Source of the DNA: DASZBR01 sp035943935
Lineage (GTDB): Bacteria; Pseudomonadota; Gammaproteobacteria; DASZBR01
Direction of reading: 5' to 3'
DNA length: 54,312 nucleotides
Assembly: GCA_035943935.1 (NCBI GenBank)
Contig: DASZBR010000023.1
Location: forward strand, 1-54,312
Positions 34,443 to 43,683 of the stretch are shown here, piece by piece. Numbering within the stretch: the first letter of the stretch is position 1; every line of letters begins with the position of its first letter. The position numbers were made by a program, and so were the translations under genes. The notes under the pieces were generated by a model that did no database searches, had not been told where the DNA came from, and saw only the letters and a program-made list of their open reading frames with translations.

Positions 34443-35685
34443 ACCGCAATGCCTCCGCAGGTTGAGTTTTTGCCGCACGCCATGCGGGATATAATGTCGC
34501 GAGTAAACATAAAGTGAAAGAAATCACACACACACGCCACACATCAGACCACATTAATTTTGACGGTAAATAATTCACATAATAAACATCTTTCGCGATA
34601 ATCTGGACATGAAATACGTGTTGTATCCCACTCACAATTCCAGTCACATGCTGCGCGAGTAAAACGCCTAAAATTAATCCGGATAATGTTCCGACGATGC
34701 CAACCACCATTCCTTGGACCATAAAAATAGCTAATATTGTTCTGGGTGTCGCACCTAGCGTTCGCAATATAGCAATATCTGCTTTTTTATCCGTGACAAC
34801 CATAACCAACGTAGAGACTAAATTAAATGCCGCGACAGCAATAATTAAAATCAGCATTAAAAACATCATGGTTTTTTCTAATTTTACCGCTTGAAAAATA
34901 GCGCCATACGATTGCGTCCAATCACTGACCACATAACCTTGCGGCAATTGCAATTGAAGTGTCTGTGCAATGGCAGGCGCAGAATAAAAATCTTTCAATT
35001 TAAGTTGGACACCACTGACGGCATTTCCTAACAAAAATAATTTCTGAGCGTCATTTAAATTAATGTAAGCCAAGCCACTGTCATAACCAAAACCCGCGCC
35101 AACATGAAAAATGCCAACTATTTTAAACGCTTTAAATCTTGGGAATACACCGACGGGAGTAAAAGTAGCACTAGGTACAACCAGAGTGACTTTATCACCA
35201 ACACCCACACCTAAATTTTCAGCCAGCTTTTGGCCAATGATCATGCCAAAACGGCCGGCTTTTAAATCACTGATCGAACCGGACACCATTTTTGACGGTA
35301 ATTCTGATACATTATTTTGTTCGCTGGGAAGTATTCCAAACGTTCCTACGGGACTGGTTTGTCCTCCCACACTCAATAATCCATTGCCTTCTACGTACGC
35401 CGCAGAAGAAACAACACCCGGCTGATTGTCGACTTTTGATTCTATATTTTTCCAGTCTGTCATCGCATTACCCGAGGCACTCACGGTGACTTGCTGCGCC
35501 ATCGCAAAAAAGTGATCGCGAATCGCATCATCAAAACCATTCATGACGGATAACACAGTAATCAAAACCATGACACCTAACGCAATGCCAATCATCGACG
35601 TCAGTGAGATAAAAGAGATGAAGTGATTTCTCCGCTTGGCGCGGGTATAACGTAAGCCAATATAAAGAGAGACGGGTCTGAACAT
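34435..35685 (-). CDS. lolC: Lipoprotein-releasing system transmembrane protein LolC/LolE
   Basis: 416 aa. N-terminal IGLRYTRAKRRNHFISFISL and GVMVLITVLSVMNGF are the LolC/E signature; a large periplasmic domain is followed by three helices (MMFLMLILIIAVAAFNLV, MVVGIVGTLSGLILGVLLAQ, and VCVISFTLCLLATLYPAWRA). Only one permease gene is next to lolD, so the transporter may be a homodimer (LolF type), as proposed for bacteria with a single LolC/E; a second gene elsewhere cannot be excluded. Confidence 0.92.
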   Translation of the reverse strand: MFRPVSLYIGLRYTRAKRRNHFISFISLTSMIGIALGVMVLITVLSVMNGFDDAIRDHFFAMAQQVTVSASGNAMTDWKNIESKVDNQPGVVSSAAYVEGNGLLSVGGQTSPVGTFGILPSEQNNVSELPSKMVSGSISDLKAGRFGMIIGQKLAENLGVGVGDKVTLVVPSATFTPVGVFPRFKAFKIVGIFHVGAGFGYDSGLAYINLNDAQKLFLLGNAVSGVQLKLKDFYSAPAIAQTLQLQLPQGYVVSDWTQSYGAIFQAVKLEKTMMFLMLILIIAVAAFNLVSTLVMVVTDKKADIAILRTLGATPRTILAIFMVQGMVVGIVGTLSGLILGVLLAQHVTGIVSGIQHVFHVQIIAKDVYYVNYLPSKLMWSDVWRVCVISFTLCLLATLYPAWRAAKTQPAEALRYE

Positions 35686-35760
35686 AGACCGAGGATGTTA
35701 CACTGAATTGCATCGAGGTAAAAGCTCGACACCAGCGTAAGTCATAAGGTATAAAGCAGC

Positions 35761-36429
35761 ATGCGCATTTTATTGGTTGAAGACGATAAATCACTGGGTT
35801 CACTCATTCATAAAGCCTTGGTCAAAAATGGCGACGCTGTCGATTGGATCAAAGATGGTGAAGCTGCACTCGCTGCACTGATTAATCCCAGCAATCAATT
35901 CGATGTAATTATTCTGGATTTAGGTCTCCCAAAAATAGACGGCTTAGAAGTTTTACAAAAAGCACGCAAACACGGTATTCATACTCCCGTCATGGTGTTG
36001 ACTGCACGCGATACCGTCGATGATCGTGTAAAAGGTTTAGACAGCGGCAGCGATGATTATCTCACCAAGCCTTTTGATTTAGATGAACTCAGCGCACGAT
36101 TACGTGCATTACAACGTCGCGCCACCGCTCGCACTGAAAATAATATTACCTTTGGCAATATTGAACTCAATCCCGCGACACACACTATTTTAGTCGATAA
36201 AAAAATCGTCACTATTCCCCGACGCGAATTTGCCTTGATGCAAAAATTATTGGAAAACATTGGACATGTGGTCACACGCGAAACCCTTGCCCAAACACTG
36301 TATGGCTGGAATGAAGAAATCGACAGCAATACCTTAGAAGTCCATATCCATAACTTACGCAATAAATTTGGCAAAGATGTCGTCAGAACGATCCGTGGCG
36401 TAGGCTACATGATAGAAAAACTTCCATGA
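35761..36429 (+). CDS. OmpR-family response regulator, PmrA/QseB type
   Basis: 222 aa. Receiver with acidic pocket VEDD, phospho-acceptor Asp53 in ILDLGLPKIDG, Thr in VLTARD and Lys in LTKPFD, followed by a winged-helix DNA-binding domain ending LRNKFGKDVVRTIRGVGYM. All active residues are present, unlike the two receivers at 43.7-44.6 kb. Position next to arnCD suggests a PmrA role (polymyxin resistance; in Legionella and Coxiella also secretion effectors), but QseB is equally similar. Overlaps the kinase gene as ATGA. Confidence 0.9.
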   Translation: MRILLVEDDKSLGSLIHKALVKNGDAVDWIKDGEAALAALINPSNQFDVIILDLGLPKIDGLEVLQKARKHGIHTPVMVLTARDTVDDRVKGLDSGSDDYLTKPFDLDELSARLRALQRRATARTENNITFGNIELNPATHTILVDKKIVTIPRREFALMQKLLENIGHVVTRETLAQTLYGWNEEIDSNTLEVHIHNLRNKFGKDVVRTIRGVGYMIEKLP

Positions 36430-37760
36430 CGCTGTCGATTCGCAATTTTTTATTAATCAATATTTTATTAATCACTGCTTTTGTTGCCTCACTGAGTGCG
36501 CTCGGTGACTATTATTTAAACGAAGCTGATGTCCAACGAAATATGGATACGGTGTTGGAACAAATGGGATTATCGTTTCATGCCGTTCTCGCCAGTACCA
36601 CAGAACCCAAAACCAGCCAGAGTCTTCACAATAAATTTTTCAGTAATACCAAATATGATTTTCAAGTGTGGTCTGATCAAAATACCCTGCTCCTTTTTTC
36701 ACCCCAAACAGAAACGATGAATTTTAATAAAGCTCCCGCGGGATTAAGCGATTTAGCGATCAACAACGAATACTGGCGTATTTTCAAAGTCATCGACAGT
36801 CACAGTCACTGGAGTTTTATTGTGACTGAAAAATATCACACGCGAAATCAACTGCTACGTCATATTGCACGCAATAATTTTTATATTTTATTATTAGCCT
36901 TGCCTCTCTCCGGCATTTTAATTTGGCTGATTGTGGGTTGGGGATTTCGCAGTATTACCCGCATTACCACTGAAGTCAGTAATCGCGCGCATACGTATTT
37001 AAAACCCGTTGATATTCAATTTGTGCCGCTCGAAATTAAACCGCTCGTCATGGAATTAAATGATTTATTTTTACGGTTACACGAAGCTTTCGAACGTGAA
37101 AAACGATTTGCCGGTGATGCGGCACACGAATTGCGCACCCCTCTCGCCGCGTTGAAAACTCAAGCGCAAGTCGTCTTAAAAACAACCGATGAAAAAGAAC
37201 GCCATGCTTTACTCGAAAATTTAATTTTAGCAGTAGACAGAATTACGCACATTGTTCAGCAGTTATTAATTTTAAGTCGTCTTGTGCCTGAAGCGGCCAG
37301 TATTTACGATGTCGTGATTGTCGATCTCCCCAAAATTGCGGCAGAAGTTATTGCGCAATTAGTGCCGATGGCATTGGAAAAACACATCGATATTTCACTG
37401 GACTCACCCGACAGTGTAAAACTAAAGGGTAATCTAACAGGTCTGAGTATTCTTATTCGAAATCTGGTGGATAACGCCATTCGTTATACGCCCGAACAGG
37501 GACAAGTCAGAGTTGAGATTACACAAACGCGACAACATGTTATTTTAAAAGTCATGGACAATGGCCCGGGCATTCCAGAAGAATTACGCTCACGTGTCTT
37601 TGAACGTTTTTATCGCATGATGGGTAACAATGCATCGGGCAGTGGATTAGGGCTTGCCATTGTTCAACAAATTGCGGAATTGCATCAAGCGGATATTAAA
37701 CTCACCACCCCACTCACTGAAAAAGGATTACAGTTCGAAATATGGTTTCCCAAGCGCTAA
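36426..37760 (+). CDS. Sensor histidine kinase, PmrB/QseC type
   Basis: 444 aa. Two membrane segments (about 7-29 and 150-172) enclose a periplasmic sensor of about 120 residues; a HAMP-like linker follows, then the H box GDAAHELRTPLAALKTQ (His234), N box NLVDNAIRYTPEQG, G1 DNGPGIPEE and G2 GSGLGLAIVQQ. A functional kinase is expected, partner of the regulator it overlaps. The sensor region lacks an obvious metal-binding ExxE of classical PmrB. Confidence 0.92.
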   Translation: MTLSIRNFLLINILLITAFVASLSALGDYYLNEADVQRNMDTVLEQMGLSFHAVLASTTEPKTSQSLHNKFFSNTKYDFQVWSDQNTLLLFSPQTETMNFNKAPAGLSDLAINNEYWRIFKVIDSHSHWSFIVTEKYHTRNQLLRHIARNNFYILLLALPLSGILIWLIVGWGFRSITRITTEVSNRAHTYLKPVDIQFVPLEIKPLVMELNDLFLRLHEAFEREKRFAGDAAHELRTPLAALKTQAQVVLKTTDEKERHALLENLILAVDRITHIVQQLLILSRLVPEAASIYDVVIVDLPKIAAEVIAQLVPMALEKHIDISLDSPDSVKLKGNLTGLSILIRNLVDNAIRYTPEQGQVRVEITQTRQHVILKVMDNGPGIPEELRSRVFERFYRMMGNNASGSGLGLAIVQQIAELHQADIKLTTPLTEKGLQFEIWFPKR

Positions 37761-38602
37761 AAAGTTTTATTTTAATTTCTATTTTATTTTTGACAGGCTG
37801 TGTATCGAGTAATTTTGGCAATAGACCCGATGTTCAAGCTTTCATACAACACGTTTCTCAGAAAGATAATTTTAATCAATCTGATTTGACGACATTATTT
37901 AATCAAGTCCATCCTCGTCCTGTGTATGTTCACAAAGAAAATCATGCCGCAGAAAGAACCGCCAGCTGGGAACACTATCGTGCGATCTTTATGACACGTA
38001 GTCGCATTCATGCGGGTCGCGTATTTTGGCGTGAACATCAAGCCGCTTTAAATCAGGCACAGCAAGAATACGGCGTTGATCCTGCGGTTATTATAGGAAT
38101 TTTAGGTGTCGAAACCGAATACGGCGAATACATGGGTAAATACCGCGTCATAGATTCTCTTTCTACGCTCGCGTTTAATTACCCCAGTCGCGAGCCGTAT
38201 TTTAGAGGTGAGCTCGAACAATATTTATTACTAACACGCGAATTACATAAAAATCCATTAGATTTATATGGTTCGTATGCCGGCGCGATGGGATATCCGC
38301 AATTTATGCCGACCGCGTATCGAACGTTAGCCGTCAGTCAAACGCCGAATCAATTGCCTGATTTATTTAATAATCCGGATGATGCCATACTCAGCATTGC
38401 AAATTATTTTCATAATAAGGGCTGGATTCCCAATAAACGCCCTGCTGTTCCGTTACGAAGTCATCAGCGTCATGCGGTGTTATTTGGCAATCAATACTGG
38501 CATCTGTATCATAACTTTGAAGTGATTAAGCGCTATAACAACAGTGATTATTATGCGATGGCGGTGTATCAATTGGGTCAAAAAATTCAACAAGGATTGT
38601 AA
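37742..38602 (+). CDS. mltB: Lytic murein transglycosylase B, lipoprotein
   Basis: 286 aa. Lipobox LFLTGC near residue 20. Catalytic Glu in GVETEYGEYMGKYRVIDSL, then PSREPYFRGELEQYLLL and GSYAGAMGYPQFMPTAYR, all MltB hallmarks. It cleaves peptidoglycan to anhydro-muropeptides at the outer membrane. The start overlaps the kinase gene by 19 bp. Rather short compared with E. coli MltB (361 aa), as in many non-enteric species. Confidence 0.93.
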   Translation: MVSQALKSFILISILFLTGCVSSNFGNRPDVQAFIQHVSQKDNFNQSDLTTLFNQVHPRPVYVHKENHAAERTASWEHYRAIFMTRSRIHAGRVFWREHQAALNQAQQEYGVDPAVIIGILGVETEYGEYMGKYRVIDSLSTLAFNYPSREPYFRGELEQYLLLTRELHKNPLDLYGSYAGAMGYPQFMPTAYRTLAVSQTPNQLPDLFNNPDDAILSIANYFHNKGWIPNKRPAVPLRSHQRHAVLFGNQYWHLYHNFEVIKRYNNSDYYAMAVYQLGQKIQQGL

Positions 38603-38604
38603 TT

Positions 38605-39426
38605 ATGGCTTTTAGAAAAACAGGGATTTTTAAATTTTATTTTTTTATTATTTTAATGCTTTTATTGGCCAGCTGTTCGACATCACATCGACGCTATAAA
38701 TACGGCCAAGATTTTGCGCCTAATTTTAAAGTGAATCCTGACGATGTTCAGAATCCTGTTCCTCGCGCCGAACCCTTAAGCAAACACGGCAATCCATCTT
38801 CTTATGTAGTATTAGGTAAACGCTATTATGTTTTAAAATCTGCAAAGGGTTATGACCAAACGGGAATTGCTTCTTGGTATGGCATGAAATTCCATGATCA
38901 CAAAACATCCAACGGCGAAGAATATGATGTTGCAAAAATGACAGGCGCGAGCAAAGTGCTTCCGCTTCCCACTTACGTTCAAGTCACGAATTTAAAAACC
39001 GGCAAAAAAATTATTGTTCGAATTAATGATCGCGGACCGTTTTGTGAAAACCGAATTATAGATTTATCGTATGTCGCTGCCGCAAAATTAGGCATGCTTC
39101 CCACAGGCACTGCATTAGTGGAAGTCAAAGCAATTGATGCGAATAATCCGGAAGAAACAGAAAGTGCTCCGCCGATTGTTCCGATTGGACGCGGTCAGAT
39201 TTACGTACAAATTGGCGCATTTGCGGTTGAAAGTAACGCAACGCGATTACAATCCAAGATTGAGTCTCTGACAAATTATCCTGTCATCATTCAAACGGGT
39301 GATCTCAATGGCGCGCCATTATATAGAGTTCAAATTGGGCCTATTCCTAATGTCGATAGCACAGATTCGCTACATCACACACTACTTTCAATGGGATTGG
39401 GCGAGCCCATGACAGTTATTAAATAG
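38605..39426 (+). CDS. rlpA: RlpA-like lipoprotein with SPOR domain
   Basis: 273 aa. Lipobox LLLASC, then a double-psi beta-barrel (GIASWYGMKFHDHKTSNGE, MTGASKVLPLPTYVQVTN, INDRGPFCENRIIDLS) with catalytic His/Asp residues, and a C-terminal SPOR domain (IYVQIGAFAVESNATRL) that binds denuded septal glycan. It is a lytic transglycosylase in several species. Two bases after mltB; the mltB-rlpA order is conserved in gammaproteobacteria. Confidence 0.93.
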   Translation: MAFRKTGIFKFYFFIILMLLLASCSTSHRRYKYGQDFAPNFKVNPDDVQNPVPRAEPLSKHGNPSSYVVLGKRYYVLKSAKGYDQTGIASWYGMKFHDHKTSNGEEYDVAKMTGASKVLPLPTYVQVTNLKTGKKIIVRINDRGPFCENRIIDLSYVAAAKLGMLPTGTALVEVKAIDANNPEETESAPPIVPIGRGQIYVQIGAFAVESNATRLQSKIESLTNYPVIIQTGDLNGAPLYRVQIGPIPNVDSTDSLHHTLLSMGLGEPMTVIK

Positions 39427-39435
39427 GAGATAGTT

Positions 39436-39930
39436 ATGAAATGGTTTAACATTTTAGCATTAACACTTTTCACCACCGCTGCTTTTGCAAGTACTACTAC
39501 TGTAAAGATGTACAACACCGCAAAAACTGGCCAAGGAAGTTCTGTTGGCACTGTGACTTTCACTGATACTAAAATGGGTTTATTAATTGCACCCCACCTC
39601 ACACAATTACCCCCAGGATTACATGGCTTTCACCTGCATGTGGGAACCTCGTGTTCAGATATGGGCATGGCGGCGATGGGACATTTAGATCCCAATAAAA
39701 CAGACAAACATTTGGGACCCTATAATACGAATGGCCACCTAGGTGATTTACCAGCGTTATATGTTGATCAAAAAGGCGTTGCAGATTTAACAACGATTGC
39801 ACCACGATTAACCGTAAAAGATATTACGGGTCATACGTTGATGATTCATGCGGGTGGAGATAATTATTCGGATACGCCGGAGAAATTAGGTGGTGGTGGA
39901 GCAAGAGTGGCGTGTGGAGTGATTCAGTAA
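39436..39930 (+). CDS. sodC: Periplasmic Cu,Zn superoxide dismutase
   Basis: 164 aa. Signal peptide MKWFNILALTLFTTAAFA. Metal and disulfide residues are in place: HGFHLHVGTSC, GHLDPNKTDKHLGP, GHLGDLP, MIHAGGDNYSD and GGGGARVACGVI. It removes superoxide in the periplasm, often relevant to survival in phagocytes. Nine bases after rlpA. Confidence 0.95.
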   Translation: MKWFNILALTLFTTAAFASTTTVKMYNTAKTGQGSSVGTVTFTDTKMGLLIAPHLTQLPPGLHGFHLHVGTSCSDMGMAAMGHLDPNKTDKHLGPYNTNGHLGDLPALYVDQKGVADLTTIAPRLTVKDITGHTLMIHAGGDNYSDTPEKLGGGGARVACGVIQ

Positions 39931-39941
39931 CCTCAAAACAA

Positions 39942-39966
39942 GATCCTTCGCTCCGCTCAGGATGAC
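39942..39966. repeat. Short imperfect palindrome of a dispersed-repeat type
   Basis: GATCCTTCGCTCCGCTCAGG followed by ATGAC forms a short hairpin (ATCCT/AGGAT). Sequences of this shape are dispersed repeats in many intracellular bacteria, but only one copy is seen here. Confidence 0.4.
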
Positions 39967-39970
39967 AAAC

Positions 39971-40000
39971 ATTACGCAGCGAGTAATATCGCTGCGTAAT
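39971..40000. terminator. Bidirectional hairpin between sodC and the next gene
   Basis: ATTACGCAGCG and CGCTGCGTAAT form a perfect 11-bp stem with an 8-base loop between convergent genes. The following T-run is weak, so efficiency is uncertain. Confidence 0.6.
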
Positions 40001-40008
40001 ATTGTTTC

Positions 40009-41082
40009 CTATTTTACGGTGCCACCTGGACCACGACCGCGACCACGAGGAACCCCAACAGCGTTCCTTTCAGCAGCAGTCAATCCAGTCGCAGGTGCTG
40101 ATCGATTACCACCACCAGTATTTGCTACGTTGAGACCTGCTTGCTCCCTCTCCGCCCTCGCAGCCCTTTCTGCACCGCGAGCAGCCGCTGCACTCAATAC
40201 CATGCCTCGAACAGCCGCAGGATTAATCGAGGAGTTATCTACCTGATTCGTTCCCACGCCCAGATTTGGCGTCTGACCCCTCTTATAAACCTGCTCTCTT
40301 TCATTAAATGCTTTTATTTTTGCATCTAACGCTTTCCACTGAGAACCACTCATATTTCCTGTAGCAATGAGCGCATCTATGGAATCTGTCGGAAACAAAT
40401 CCGCGTCGAGACATTTTTCCACGCGTCTAAAATAGGTATTAAATTCTGAACGTTGAGGCCAATTCCCCAGAAGACCCGGAGCACCTTGAGAACCTTTAGC
40501 CGCATCACTCAATGGAGGCGTTACATACATCTCTCGGTCATACTTTTCGACCCCAGCCATATCTTTAAATCGTTCAAGTGCTTTATTGTAATCCCAAGAC
40601 CAGTGAGCAAAAGTCGATTCTTTTCCTGGTGTCGTATCGACAAAAATTCTTCCCTTATTGAAACCTATTTTTTCTATCGCTGATACGCCAGGAGCACCTT
40701 CACGCGCAAGCTGTTGTTGTTCGAGTATTTTGAACTCTTTATGAGCTGCTTCCGCGGCACTAATTTGCCTTCCAAGCTCCATTCCTTCAATTGGACCAAG
40801 TTTAGCTCGAAGCAATTTCATCGTCTCAATGACCTCTTGCATCTCCTGTCTACTAAGGTCCCCAAAATTTTTGAGTGCAGCGACCTTATTCTGCAAATGG
40901 TTATTGTTTGCCCTCAATTTTTCTGCAAAATCCTGGTTACTCACTACTTTGGCGTCAATCTCATTATTAAACGCGACCACAGCGTTAGCCCACCGCTGAT
41001 TGGCTTCTTGCATCGAATTACTTACTGCTTGAACGGGTGTTCTAGGTAAGGGTTGTCCAGCATTAGGATTACCAGCGGCCAT
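40009..41082 (-). CDS. Coiled-coil protein with RG-rich tail, effector candidate
   Basis: 357 aa with GGGGAG before the ATG. The N-terminal 130 residues are helical (RANNNHLQNKVAALKNF, EVIETMKLLRAKLG). A middle region of about 100 residues (FVDTTPGKESTFAHWSWDYN, LLGNWPQRSEFNTYFRR) looks globular but matches no family I know. The C-terminus is Ala/Arg-rich and ends PRGRGRGPGG, an RGG-like tail as in eukaryotic RNA-binding proteins. No signal peptide. It is divergent from the kinase gene at 41226 across 143 bases. Effector status is inferred from composition and neighbourhood. Confidence 0.6.
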   Translation of the reverse strand: MAAGNPNAGQPLPRTPVQAVSNSMQEANQRWANAVVAFNNEIDAKVVSNQDFAEKLRANNNHLQNKVAALKNFGDLSRQEMQEVIETMKLLRAKLGPIEGMELGRQISAAEAAHKEFKILEQQQLAREGAPGVSAIEKIGFNKGRIFVDTTPGKESTFAHWSWDYNKALERFKDMAGVEKYDREMYVTPPLSDAAKGSQGAPGLLGNWPQRSEFNTYFRRVEKCLDADLFPTDSIDALIATGNMSGSQWKALDAKIKAFNEREQVYKRGQTPNLGVGTNQVDNSSINPAAVRGMVLSAAAARGAERAARAEREQAGLNVANTGGGNRSAPATGLTAAERNAVGVPRGRGRGPGGTVK

Positions 41083-41225
41083 TTCAATTACTCCCCTTCA
41101 GATTTAGATGACTTAAGTATAGCACTCTTTCCAAAAGTCGTGGCCAGTTTGAGGGCCAATAACCCTTTAAAACACAGCATTTCAGGCGTAGGATGGGTCA
41201 TGGGTTTAACAGCATGGAGGCGCCT

Positions 41226-43049
41226 ATGTTAGAACAATCGGAAGCATCACGCAGAGTGGGTGATTTACACCTCGAAATCTCACGCACGATACTCAAAAAT
41301 GGTTCGCCCAATCCAAAAAAAGTTTTAACGCTATCTGAGGAAGGACTCAAAATTGCATGGCGACCCGAGGATATCAGCGAATTTGAAAAAAATCGCTCAT
41401 GGGCCCTGCAATGTTTTGGTCGGTATGATGAAGCACTTGCTGCACTCGATAGAGCTCAACAAGGCACAACCGTCGACTTTAAAATATGGCTGATGTTTGG
41501 ATCACGTGCCGATATAAAAGAAAAACAAGGGGATCTTGCTGCAGCGATTGAAGAATACAATAAAATGATAGCCTATTATTTTCAATTTACACAGGGTTCT
41601 GTCGAGAAACTCCAGCAGAATTTTATGAGTGCGTTGGGAGACTGGAGGAAACGCGCAGAACTGCAACTTAAAGTCGCCCTCAGCGCAGAACCTCATCTCC
41701 AACAAGCTCTTTTTGATGAAATGATTTCTGGCTTTGATACCGCCATAAGAGTAAATCCTCGCTTTCACCGAACATGGACGTATCGTGGAGATTTGTACCT
41801 GAAATTAGAGCGTTATGAACTAGCGCTTACTGACTACAAAAAAGCACTTTCACTTGCTCCAGCAAAATCACCCGACGAGGCTAGACTCAAAGCCAGCGTT
41901 AAGAAAACACAAAAACTCGTAGAAAAATCAACGAAAAACAAGCAATCGAAATTACAATCCCAAACCCGACCTGCCTCAAGTACTCCTCCTGCGAGCAAAC
42001 AAATGCGAGGAAATAATCTACAATTTTTTCCACCCCCAGGGCATGTTGCTTCCGCACCTCCCCCCGGCTTACAAACGCTCGCCAATCTTCCTCCACCTTA
42101 TCAGCCTGGGGCAACAGGATCCGACAAAGCTTGCGCTCCAGTCATGGGTGAAAAAACTCAAGAAGTCATGGCAAGACAAAGCCATCGTGAAATTCCATTC
42201 GGTGAAATTCCATTCAGAGAAATTCAAATAGTAAAAGAACTTGGCAGAGGAGGAATGGGAATCGTATATCGCGCTACCTGGAAAAGTATCGGTGTTGCAG
42301 TAAAAAAAATACTTGATCCCAACGCTGATCCAGAAAGCATAAAGAGAGAACATAGTTTTATCTCAAAAACTGATCATCCCAATATTATTTTTTCACAAGG
42401 ATTTACGACAGGAATCCACGGTGAGTTTTGTTTAGTCATGGAATTACATCCAAAATCTTTGACTCACTATCTTACACAAGAAAATCATCCCTTAAAAAGG
42501 CGAGTGTTTTGCGCCATAGGCGTTGCGAGAGGACTAGAATATTTACATGGATGCAGAATTTTACATCGCGATTTAAAAACCGACAACGTACTTATTTCTG
42601 CAGATAGACCTTATGAGCGCGCTATCATTACTGATTTTGGTATCGCGCGAGAATTAGATCCTGATCAAACACATAAATATTCACATTATGCCGCTGGAAC
42701 AGTCACACACATCGCCCCTGAAGTGTTGGCACCTCGCCCCGGAGAACTTCCACAATATAGTCAGTTCTCTGATGTGTATGCTGATGCTTTAGTCAATTGG
42801 AGTTGTCTCACGCGACAACTTCCTTTTGCTAACATGGATGCCAAGACAATCATCAAGGCTGTTGCCGAAAAAGATCAGAGACCCGCCATCCCCGAAATCG
42901 CGCTTGAAAATGAAATGCCGGGATTCGTTAAGGGCAAAAAAGGAATCGCTCAGCTCCTTCGACGTGGCTGGGATAGAGATCCGAAACAGCGACCTACCGC
43001 AAAGGAAGTTGGCGATGCATTTGAAACCATCTATGCAAAAATGAAATAA
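41226..43049 (+). CDS. TPR-containing eukaryotic-like Ser/Thr protein kinase
   Basis: 607 aa from ATG 41226 with GGAGG five bases upstream. Residues about 1-230 hold helical repeats including TPR-like units (AAIEEYNKMI, RTWTYRGDLYLKLERYELAL). A proline-rich linker (FFPPPGHVASAPPPG) follows. The kinase domain has all key elements: GRGGMG loop at 340-345, Lys360, Asp449 in HRDLKTDN, Asp470 in DFG and HIAPEVL. It is therefore likely active. No transmembrane helix, unlike PASTA-type bacterial kinases; the layout resembles translocated kinases of Legionella. Substrate and secretion are unknown. Confidence 0.85.
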   Translation: MLEQSEASRRVGDLHLEISRTILKNGSPNPKKVLTLSEEGLKIAWRPEDISEFEKNRSWALQCFGRYDEALAALDRAQQGTTVDFKIWLMFGSRADIKEKQGDLAAAIEEYNKMIAYYFQFTQGSVEKLQQNFMSALGDWRKRAELQLKVALSAEPHLQQALFDEMISGFDTAIRVNPRFHRTWTYRGDLYLKLERYELALTDYKKALSLAPAKSPDEARLKASVKKTQKLVEKSTKNKQSKLQSQTRPASSTPPASKQMRGNNLQFFPPPGHVASAPPPGLQTLANLPPPYQPGATGSDKACAPVMGEKTQEVMARQSHREIPFGEIPFREIQIVKELGRGGMGIVYRATWKSIGVAVKKILDPNADPESIKREHSFISKTDHPNIIFSQGFTTGIHGEFCLVMELHPKSLTHYLTQENHPLKRRVFCAIGVARGLEYLHGCRILHRDLKTDNVLISADRPYERAIITDFGIARELDPDQTHKYSHYAAGTVTHIAPEVLAPRPGELPQYSQFSDVYADALVNWSCLTRQLPFANMDAKTIIKAVAEKDQRPAIPEIALENEMPGFVKGKKGIAQLLRRGWDRDPKQRPTAKEVGDAFETIYAKMK

Positions 43050-43114
43050 CGCGATTCTCTTTCATACACAAGCCGAATATACTGTCGTCCGACACTTATT
43101 CGAGGGCCCAGAAG

Positions 43115-43642
43115 ATGGACGTTAATGTGAATAAATACCTTTGGCAGTTCTTTCGCTACTATCTTGTAGGATATCTGATCGGCATGGCGCTTATTTTAAC
43201 CGCCGATTTTTTATTACACTTAAAAATGCAAGATATGATTCTGGTGATTATTTTAGCCACTATCGTTCCTAACTCTATCGCGATGAATTTTATCAAAGCA
43301 GAAAGACGTTATTTTAATGACGCCGAATTAAAAGTGATGATTAAAAAATCCAGCTTGATTGCGTTTGTGATTAGTATCATCCCCAGCGTGATATATATGG
43401 GTTACTGTATTGTTATCAAATATGTTCTCACCCCGCAAGAAATTACCGCAATGCTCGCGTCTGTACATATCCCAGAGAGCGCCATGATGAATCAATTTCT
43501 CCAACTGAAAACCCGTTATTTAATCGGAATATTAGCCGCATCTATTTTGCTGTATTACGCGATTATTCGATTTATTGTGGGGAGTAGTTTTAAGAGGATT
43601 GGGAAAAGGTTTTATAAAAGCATGCCAGGAATAAAACCTTAA
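43115..43642 (+). CDS. Four-helix membrane protein, possibly ABZJ_00895 family
   Basis: 175 aa. Four hydrophobic segments: about 14-33 (YYLVGYLIGMALILTADF), 38-56, 78-100 (SSLIAFVISIIPSVIYMGYC) and 135-155 (YLIGILAASILLYYAIIRFI). The second helix ends in MNFIKAERRYFNDAELKVM, reminiscent of the small ABZJ_00895 membrane family (a F...R.....E..L pattern); this is a weak match. Function unknown. Confidence 0.6.
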   Translation: MDVNVNKYLWQFFRYYLVGYLIGMALILTADFLLHLKMQDMILVIILATIVPNSIAMNFIKAERRYFNDAELKVMIKKSSLIAFVISIIPSVIYMGYCIVIKYVLTPQEITAMLASVHIPESAMMNQFLQLKTRYLIGILAASILLYYAIIRFIVGSSFKRIGKRFYKSMPGIKP

Positions 43643-43683
43643 CTACTATAGAAATATACCAATCCTTTTTGGCCAGTAGCAGT

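Noticed and set aside
35761..36429. Definite assignment of the response regulator as pmrA
   Set aside because: Sequence fits PmrA and QseB equally; arn linkage is suggestive only, so no symbol is given.
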